Positions 30,288 to 35,957 of a stretch of 35,957 nucleotides of DNA are shown here, piece after piece. The stretch's first letter is position 1; each line of letters opens with the position of its first letter. The stretch covers positions 1-35,957 of the forward strand of contig JACGCK010000346.1 of assembly GCA_014925825.1 (NCBI GenBank). Direction: 5' to 3'. The DNA comes from Pholiota molesta. Lineage: Eukaryota > Basidiomycota > Agaricomycetes > Agaricales > Strophariaceae. Under the pieces are notes generated by a model. It saw only the letters and a list, made by a program, of their open reading frames with translations, was not told where the DNA came from and did no database searches. Made by a program: the position numbers and the translations under genes.

Positions 30288-30671
30288 ATGGTGAACCACG
30301 TTGTCGGCCTGCTTCTCAGTTACAAGCAAATGGTCGAATTCGGCACTTTTCTTGCTGGAAAACCGTTGGCTCACGGAGACAATGCCTTCGGCTATTGTCG
30401 CAAGGAAGTCAGAAAATTCCAGCATCGCTTCATCGCCATCGATTACCCAAAGGGTTCGCTGAAAGGCAAGCTCATGTTGGTGTTATGGGACCACGACTCG
30501 GAGGTCGAGTTCAACCTGGAGAAGGCCAAGACGTCCAAACTCACAATGACGGCGAGGGATTGGCTGAAGCAGCGTGGCGTTTCGGACACGGAGAATCTCA
30601 AGTTTGTGGACACCGAAGATACCTGGATCGAACAAGGTGCTCTACGCAGCCACGGGAAGTCTACCTCGTAA
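30288..30671 (+). CDS. Small conserved-in-tandem protein, copy A (intact)
   Basis: A 127-residue frame starting MVNHVVGLLLSYKQMVEFG. I do not recognise the family. Features: a mildly hydrophobic start without a clear signal peptide, an AGKPL motif, a basic/aromatic stretch KFQHRFIAIDYPKG (about residues 43-56), a hydrophobic strand KLMLVLWDHDSE, a TARDWLKQRG segment, and FVDTEDTW near the end. It is the only intact member of an array of at least four (copies at 31128, 32217 and 34295). Conservation of the amino-acid sequence between copies, and of the promoter box and leader, supports a real gene. Function unknown. Confidence 0.72.
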   Translation: MVNHVVGLLLSYKQMVEFGTFLAGKPLAHGDNAFGYCRKEVRKFQHRFIAIDYPKGSLKGKLMLVLWDHDSEVEFNLEKAKTSKLTMTARDWLKQRGVSDTENLKFVDTEDTWIEQGALRSHGKSTS

Positions 30672-30925
30672 GGTACACAACTGATAGAATTCTCAACATA
30701 GTTCTCCGTACTTGTAGGTATATTTTATGAAAAAGAAAGGAATGAGTGTTGCATACAGTACAAGAGGTCAGAATTAAAAAATCAAGCGCATTTCTGATTC
30801 CTGAAGCGTGCTAGAAAGAAATCGGCTACTAACGCCATGAGGCCCATGACTCAAGTTGAACACAAGCGCACCTTCCCTGGACTGGTTTAAGCGGTCTCTA
30901 CCACGAACCACTCCATTCTCATCCC

Positions 30926-30945
30926 AACGCAATCGATATCTCTCC
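30926..30945 (+). promoter_or_regulatory. Conserved upstream box of the array (copy B)
   Basis: AACGCAATCGATATCTCTCC. Close copies lie at 30098-30117 (A), 34112-34131 (D) and 34921-34940 (orphan). It stands 183-202 bp before the ATG in A, B and D. ATCGAT is a palindromic core, so a factor-binding site is plausible. Confidence 0.5.
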
Positions 30946-31127
30946 TTCAGCAGGTTCATTTCGTCGTTTTATCGGAGTGTTAGCTGTTCATTGAAATATC
31001 AAGCTCAAGCTCAGCCTTCGAGCCTTTGATTAATACGGTTTGTTTTTCTTCATATCTACAAATATTGATATGAGCAATAAGCGCTCTAACGCATTTTGAA
31101 CAGCAGTTCGGCATTGACTCTTCTAAG

Positions 31128-31290
31128 ATGGTGAACCACGTTGCCGGCCTCCTTCTCAGCTGGAAACAAATGCGTGAACTTAGAACATTTATAGCCGGAA
31201 AACCCTTGGGCCGCGACAAAATGGAGGCCTATCCCTTGTGTTTACGGGAAGTCGAAAAGACAAACCATCGCTTGATAGTGTTCGATGGTA
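31128..31290 (+). pseudogene. Small tandem-family gene, copy B (5' part only, chimeric)
   Basis: Starts MVNHVAGLLLSWKQMRELR with family similarity through HRLIVFDG (about 31285). The expected continuation (IDYPKG and beyond) is absent; instead the DNA becomes the 5' part of another gene in reverse orientation (31288-31525). The open frame continues to 31355 by chance, giving a 75-codon chimeric ORF. Confidence 0.7.
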
Positions 31291-31525
31291 AAAGGGAGCG
31301 TAGAGTGCGGAAGGAGGGTATTCCTGAGCCTGCAGGACTGGCTGAGTTGGTTTGATTGATGCTAGTCGAACCTGGGGAATAGCCAATTCCCTGGGGAATC
31401 TGAGTGCTCGAACTTCCCGCCACGCTGCTCGTAGACTGCCTGCGAGAAGAGCTTCCAGAAGAAAATACGCTCTTCTTGGTGTTCGGTGTCGTTGACGGGG
31501 TATTGGGCGTGAGTAGGGTGGCCAT
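31288..31525 (-). pseudogene. 5' fragment of an unrelated Ser/Thr-rich gene
   Basis: On the minus strand from ATG 31525: MATLLTPNTPSTTPNTKKS, then a Ser-rich stretch and SGIPSFRTLRSLLP, a composition typical of the disordered N-terminus of Agaricomycete regulatory proteins. The homologous part seems to end near 31288, at the junction with copy B. It is probably a duplicated gene start, with upstream sequence (to perhaps 31840), inserted into copy B. The parent gene was not identified. Confidence 0.5.
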
Positions 31526-32076
31526 AGTGTTCGAAGAACCAGGTTTGGTTAGACTCTAGAGGTGTAGTTTATGGGGAGACCAAAACCATGTTCAAGAAAC
31601 GTCCGCCAAGGGGTCGAGAGCGTTGGTGTCGATGGCGGCTGAGTCCAAGGTTGGATTTCGCTGTGATGGCCCGTTGCACAAAAAGATCCCAGGAACTTTT
31701 CGGACCCTTTCACACTATTCTAAAAATGGAAACGCCTCTCGTGAAAGCTCGTGAAAGGCTGTGAAAGGCAACAGAAAATGCGGGGAAAACTCGAATGAAG
31801 GCGACATTCATTTACGAAGTAAAACAGAAAGTGAGTGAACGCACATAATTTCTTGTAGGTACAGTTGTGGAAATTATTCAAAAGCGGAACCGAAACGCGT
31901 GAACTAATTATAAGAACTTCAAGACAATTTGTTCGTAAAGACGCCGGCTTTCATACGACACGTCTTCATCACCTCCATTGTCACTCATAGTCCTTGAGTA
32001 CTGGAGTAGCCAGCAGCGTTTGCCAGTTCTTGAAACTATTTCGATTCTCACCTTGTCCTCTTTCCCTAATCCCGAT
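31526..32076. other. Region between copies B and C
   Basis: No gene seen. CTTGTAGGTACAGTTGTGG at 31852-31870 resembles the 3' region after copies A, C and D (GTACTTGTAG...), so the 3' end of unit B may resume by about 31850. The rest does not match the unit start word. Confidence 0.45.
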
Positions 32077-32376
32077 TGTTCATTCATACTTCAAGCTTCA
32101 AGCAAGGCTTGAAGCACCCTATAAGGTTTGTTTGTTCTACAATTTTGTCTGAAAGTATATATGAGCCTTCTAACGCATTTGAGCAGCATTTGAGTATCGA
32201 GTACAACGTCTCTAAGATGGTGAACCATGTTGTCGGCCTCCTTCTCAGCTGGAAGCAAATGCGTGATTTTGGCACATTTGTCGCCGGAAAACCCTTGGGC
32301 AGCACCATTGAGGCCTTTCCCTATTGTACCGAGGAAGTCGAAAAGTTCCACCATCGCTTCATAGGCATCGACTACC

Positions 32377-32382
32377 CAAAGG
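32377..32382. repeat. Target-site duplication of the 1.09-kb TIR element, left
   Basis: CAAAGG, repeated at 33471-33476. Because of overlap with the terminus, AAAG with a 9-bp terminus GTATGACAT is also possible. Confidence 0.7.
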
Positions 32383-33470
32383 TATGACATGATTCATGGG
32401 CAAAAATTATAACGCCTGTTAAATGCTGTTAAATGCCAGGAAGCTGTTACATGGTGGGTTACTTTTGGGTTACTCAAGCAGGGTTGGGTTGCATGGTTGG
32501 GTTGCATGTAGAATTCGGATTTACGGTCCGACTGTGATCCGGCTGATCTGTCCCATATTTGGGAATATCTCGAGATGCCGCTGCTGCCGTTGTTCGGAAA
32601 GTTCCCGGCCTCCTCCGTGCTCACTGTTTCGATAGCAAGTACGCGTTTTTTGCTCCGTTTCTGCTTATTTTCTTACTTTTATAAATTTACATGATATATA
32701 ATATATTCAATAGGCGTAAAATGCTCTAGAAGCATCCTAATATATGTAAAATGTTCATTTTGAAACCTCTCTTATGAATATATTTAATGCTTTGGGGTAC
32801 TATCCATGGCCACTGCAGCTTCATGTAAATATCTTCAAGGTATTTTAATATCTGTATACTAAATTTAATGTTTGAATAGTTGAATATACAGGCATGGAGG
32901 GCTGATGGGAAGGGGGAGAGGAGGAACACATGTCTGTCTATATCCAAAGAGATCCCAAGCATATGATTTTCAAGCTTTATCCTACAAACCAATGTTAAGA
33001 GAAGGACACAATAATAGGAACTTCTATGAATGATGTCTGTGTCAGGGAATAAATGTCAAGGAGAATGTCATTTTATACTATTCTTTCTGCACATTTGAAG
33101 ACATTCTAATTTCCACCTGCCATACTATATGTATTCACTGAGCACTCCACTGGAAGGACACTTTTGGTTATATATTTTGTAAATTTATGAAAGCAAAAAA
33201 AAAAAAAAAAACAGGAACGGAGCAAAAACGCGTACTTGCTATCGAAACAGTGAGCACAGAGGAGGCTAGGAACTGTCCGAACAACGGCAGCAGCGGCATC
33301 TCGAGATATTCCCAAATATGGGACAGATCAGCCGGATCACTGTCGGACCGTAAATCCAAATTCTACATGCAACCCGACCACGCAACCCAACCCTGCTTAA
33401 GTAACCTAAAAGTAATCTACCATGCAACAGCTTACAGGCGTTCGAATATTTGCCGATAAATAATGTCATA
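32383..33470. mobile_element. 1088-bp non-autonomous TIR element with about 260-280 bp inverted ends
   Basis: Ends TATGACAT...ATGTCATA. The inverted ends span about 32383-32665 and 33213-33470, diverged by substitutions and small indels; for example CCCATATTTGGGAATATCTCG (32552 region) recurs inverted near 33300-33320. The middle is AT-rich without a transposase. The superfamily cannot be assigned from these ends. It inserted inside the coding region of copy C. Confidence 0.85.
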
Positions 33471-33476
33471 CAAAGG
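33471..33476. repeat. Target-site duplication of the 1.09-kb TIR element, right
   Basis: CAAAGG, second copy; the interrupted gene resumes here. Confidence 0.7.
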
Positions 33477-33662
33477 GTTCGAAGAAATGCAAGCTCATGT
33501 TGGTTTTATTCGAACACAGTTCAGAGAAGAAGTTCAACGTGAAGAAGGCAAAGAAATCACATCACACAATGACGGCGAGGGATTGGTTGAAGGCGCGTGG
33601 TGTTCCGGACACGGAGAAGCTCAAGTTCGTGGACACCGAAGATACCTTCGTTGGATGACTAG

Positions 33663-34111
33663 TTTATTGAAGATTAGCTTGTAGAGTACACTGCTGATGG
33701 ACTTCTTCTCAGTCCGTACTTGTAGATATAGTTGTGGACAAAGAACGGAATGAGCCCGGAGACATCACAATCAATTGCTATCATTGAACCAGTTTTACTT
33801 GAAATAGACAGACTATCAATGGAGAGGTCATCATAGTACATAGTGGCCAGATGTGATGAATAGCTTCTGCGAATTACAGATGCCGTCCTCCCAGATTCAT
33901 ACCACACTACCGTTGGAAGCCATTGTCCGACGAGAGCGCATCAAGCCTGACAACATCCTCGACGTGCGCGAACTTTCATTTGGCGAGTGGCCGTGAGTGG
34001 AAACAGAAGGGCTAAACATGGTAGATTCACTGACCGCCGTTGAACGTTGAGATTTGGATATGATTAAGTCTGTTAACAGTTAACCACGACATGCACTAGC
34101 ACCCTCACCCC
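33663..34111. other. Region between copies C and D
   Basis: The 3' region of copy C (GTACTTGTAGATATAGTTGTGG at 33716-33737) and then sequence with no recognisable gene; the short minus frame at 33674-33907 has no support. Confidence 0.45.
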
Positions 34112-34203
34112 AACGCCATCGATATCTCTCCCTCGGAACGTTCATCTCTTCATCTTTCCCATTCGTTGATTGACATATCAATCTTCCCAGCTTCAAACAC
34201 TAT

Positions 34204-34294
34204 ATACGGTATGTTGTCCTGCATTGTCTGAAAGTATATGAACATCCTAAAGCATTCGAACAGCATTTTAGCACTGAGAACAACATATCATAAG
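34204..34294 (+). other. Predicted 5'-UTR intron ending at the start codon (copy D)
   Basis: TATATACG then GTATGTTGTCC near 34208, TAAG ending at 34294, immediately before ATG 34295. Closely similar to copy A over its whole length; the exact donor coordinate may be off by a few bases. Confidence 0.5.
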
Positions 34295-34684
34295 ATGGTG
34301 AACCATGTTGTCGGCCTGCTTCTCAGTACCAAGCAAATGGTCGAACTCGGCACTTACGTTGCTGGAAAACCCTTGGATGACGACGAGAATGCCTTCAGCT
34401 ATTGTCGCCGGGAAGTCAGAAGATTCCAGCATCGCTTCATAGCCCTCGACTACCCAAAGGGTTCGCAGAAACCCAAGCTGATGTTAGTCTTATGGGACCA
34501 CGACTCGGAGACTGAGTTTGATCTGCAGAAGCCAAGAGGTCCAAACTGACAATGACGGCGAGGGATTGGCTGAAGAATCGTGGCGTTTCGACACGGAGAA
34601 CTCAGTTTGTGGACACCGAAGATACCTGGATTCGAACAGACTGTTCTACGCGGGGGGGCCTACCAGCCCCGGTCTAGCTCGTAA
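34295..34684 (+). pseudogene. Small tandem-family gene, copy D (frameshifted)
   Basis: MVNHVVGLLLSTKQMVELG... follows copy A closely to about DLQKP, then loses frame: GAAGGCC in A is GAAGCC here, TTTCGGACAC is TTTCGACAC, AATCTCAAG is AACTCAG, and GGATCGAAC is GGATTCGAAC. The stop of A (CTCGTAAGG) aligns with 34679-34687. All changes are one or two bases, so it may be a real pseudogene or a gene damaged by consensus errors. Confidence 0.75.
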
Positions 34685-34825
34685 GGTACACTACTGATAG
34701 ACTTCTCAACATAGTTCTACGTACTTGTAGATACAGTGGTCGCGAAGAAAGAATGTAATGCATGCGGCATATGATAGGGAGGTCAGAATTACAAGCTCAG
34801 GCCGAGCTTCTGAGGCGTGCTAGAA

Positions 34826-35000
34826 ATCGGCTGCTAACGTCATGATGCAAGTTGAACCAAAAAGCACAACGTCCTCGGTTCCAAAGTCGTTTCAACCACA
34901 CGCCAGTAGCACGTCACCTGAACGCAATCGATATCTCTCCTTGTGAAGGTTCATTTCGTCATATTTCCCATCTGTTGACTCAGATATCAAACAGTCGTAT
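34826..35000 (+). repeat. Orphan unit start and upstream box without a gene
   Basis: ATCGGCTGCTAACGTCATG begins a fifth unit, with the upstream box AACGCAATCGATATCTCTCC at 34921-34940 and following CAGATATCAAAC. Then the homology stops and the 3' end of TFC4 begins at 35059. The array therefore ends in a promoter remnant. Confidence 0.65.
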
Positions 35001-35058
35001 ACGCGTGCGGTGCAGGTCAAAGCTCTACCCAATTTTCACCTAGCCACATCTCTTGAAG

Positions 35059-35957
35059 TTAAATGGAAAGCCAACGTCGATACAAGGCATCCGCAAGAGA
35101 GGTGGCGCCAGTAAACACGAGGATGAGAGAAAGGTTATATGCAGCTTCGCGCGCAAACCAATCGTCCTACAGATCGCAGGCGAAAGAGAGTGGTGTTAGT
35201 CGACATAGGAGGCGAATGCGCAGTAGGAGACGTACCCCTACACTAGCCGCCATTTCCAGAACACGCTCGTAGTGCTTCACCGCATGAGAATATAGCCCTA
35301 CATCCCCAAGTCGATTAGCAAGAATGAAACTGACGCCTCAAATATGCGCACACACCAAGCTGATGGAACATCCTTCCAAAATTGAACTCAACCTCTCGCA
35401 TACCGCGGTCATGCACACCCCGCAGCTTCCGGTATTTTGACAAAAAGCCATACCCTATCAAAACATCGTTAGTCAAGAAGAAATCAATTAATGAGCAGAA
35501 GACAAACCTGTACGACAAGATGATGTCGATTATCCGACTGGCGCTGCATGGCCCTTCCCACAGAAGCAATCGCCAGACATAAACAGATCATAGGATCGTC
35601 TGGGTAATAATCATATGCATGAAGCAAGTAGACTTTTGAGAAAAAAAACAGATATCAGCCCCTGAGGTGAAAAACAATTAACATAACATACAAATGGCGC
35701 TTGATAGCTCTTGCAGCAATGCAGATCTGCCCATAGATTGTGATAATCACCGGATTCTCCTTCGTCGGAAGCTCAACAAAACCCGATTTGTCACCGCCAG
35801 CCGCAGCAGTAGGAGTAGCAGCAGAAAGAACCGAGCTCGCATCGCCATCCTGAACGGTGGTGCGCTCGATATCGTCGCCATCCTCATCTTCCGCCTCGGC
35901 CATCTTACTTTGGCTCGTAGGCGCGTAGCGCTTGTTCAAGTTATTCCACTTGAGGTT
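35059..35957 (-). CDS. TFC4: TFIIIC TPR subunit Tfc4 (Sfc4/tau131-type), C-terminal part
   Basis: RNA polymerase III general factor TFIIIC, TPR-containing assembly subunit that recruits TFIIIB; nuclear. Exons on the minus strand: from beyond 35957 to 35692, 35632-35508, 35454-35356, 35297-35236 and 35166-35059 (stop TAA). Introns are 59, 53, 58 and 69 nt with GT-AG ends. Recognisable family segments are YGQICIAA, YLLHAYDYYPDDPMICL, AIASVGRAMQRQSDNRHHL, EVEFNFGRMFHQLG, LYSHAVKHYERVLE and EAAYNLSLILVFTGA, ending ALYRRWLSI. The frame is kept only if two bases are missing near 35692-35710 and one T near 35446; phases then agree at every junction. The N-terminal TPRs are outside the window. Confidence 0.88.
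35167..35235 (-). other. TFC4 intron (69 nt)
   Basis: Minus-strand GTACGT...ATCTGTAG, phase 0; joins the codons after VLEMAASVG to DDWFAREAAY. Confidence 0.75.
35298..35355 (-). other. TFC4 intron (58 nt)
   Basis: Minus-strand GTGTGT...GATGTAG, phase 1; joins HQL-G to LYSHAVKHY. Confidence 0.75.
35455..35507 (-). other. TFC4 intron (53 nt)
   Basis: Minus-strand GTTTGT...TTGATAG after codon CAG, phase 0. Confidence 0.72.
35633..35691 (-). other. TFC4 intron (59 nt)
   Basis: Minus-strand GTATGT...CAAAAG. Leaves one base of a Phe codon upstream, completed by TC downstream (F then YLLHAY). Confidence 0.72.

Larger units (their letters stand above)
30019..30820 (+). repeat. Tandem array unit A (promoter, gene, 3' region)
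   Basis: Begins ATCGGCTACTAACG and ends before the same word at 30821. Unit elements: upstream box AACGTAATCGATAACTCTCC (30098-30117), an intron-like leader, the 127-codon gene, then a 3' part containing GTACTTGTAGGTA and ending GCGTGCTAGAAAG. The same order is seen around 34112-34825. Confidence 0.78.
32217..33662 (+). pseudogene. Small tandem-family gene, copy C, split by a TIR element
   Basis: The 5' part 32217-32382 encodes MVNHVVGLLLSWKQMRDFG... to GIDYPK. A TIR element occupies 32383-33470, and homology resumes at 33471 (CAAAGGGTTCG) through the GACACCGAAGATACC segment near 33640-33650. Removing the element and one copy of CAAAGG restores the CCCAAAGGGTTCG found in copies A and D. The 3' half also contains further small indels relative to copy A, so the copy is decaying. 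Confidence 0.82.

Noticed and set aside
34238..34549. Start of copy D at 34238
   Set aside because: The conserved start shared by all four copies is ATGGTGAACC (34295), directly after the predicted intron acceptor; upstream codons are intron sequence.

Overview
The window comes from a filamentous basidiomycete, most likely a mushroom-forming Agaricomycete. The host genes have very short GT-AG introns (53-77 nt). They include a membrane-anchored DUF7330-type protein, two F-box proteins of the kind expanded in Agaricomycetes, and the 3' end of the gene for TFIIIC subunit Tfc4. More than half of the window is transposable element.

Layout. 1-7184 is the 5' part of a minus-strand Ty3/Gypsy chromovirus (gag, leader, 5' LTR). 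Its leader is split by a 4.78-kb, almost perfectly palindromic TIR element (2054-6833) flanked by GACGAAG repeats. 7185-20886 is a 13.7-kb block of unique DNA holding the DUF7330-like gene (+), two F-box genes (-), a second, 5'-truncated Gypsy element (12974-17945, -), a GC-rich low-complexity tract and AT-rich intergenic DNA. 20887-30018 is a structurally full-length copy of the first Gypsy family (LTR, gag, pol with protease, RT, RNase H, integrase and chromodomain, a long C-terminal extension, LTR). 30019-35000 is a decaying tandem array of a small-protein gene of unknown function: one intact copy, one chimeric copy, one copy split by a 1.09-kb TIR element, one frameshifted copy and one promoter-only remnant. 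35059-35957 is the C-terminal part of TFC4 on the minus strand, running off the window edge.

Three things stand out. (1) The palindromic element has an identical 1.67-kb tract in both arms, bounded on both sides by clearly diverged inverted homology; each arm is itself an old tandem duplication, giving four related units. (2) The putative target-site duplication AAGGC lies inside out: after the LTR ending at 7184 and before the LTR starting at 20887, while the LTR ending at 30018 is followed by ATCGG. The 13.7-kb block therefore looks like a circle or tandem unit joined to another site through recombination between elements. (3) Many coding sequences, including the conserved TFC4 exons, are broken by single missing bases, mostly in short homopolymers. 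This points to uncorrected consensus errors, so 'pseudogene' calls here need care.

No self-contained novel enzymatic system was found. The best candidates for undescribed biology are the palindromic element and the small tandem gene family with an intron ending directly at its start codon.
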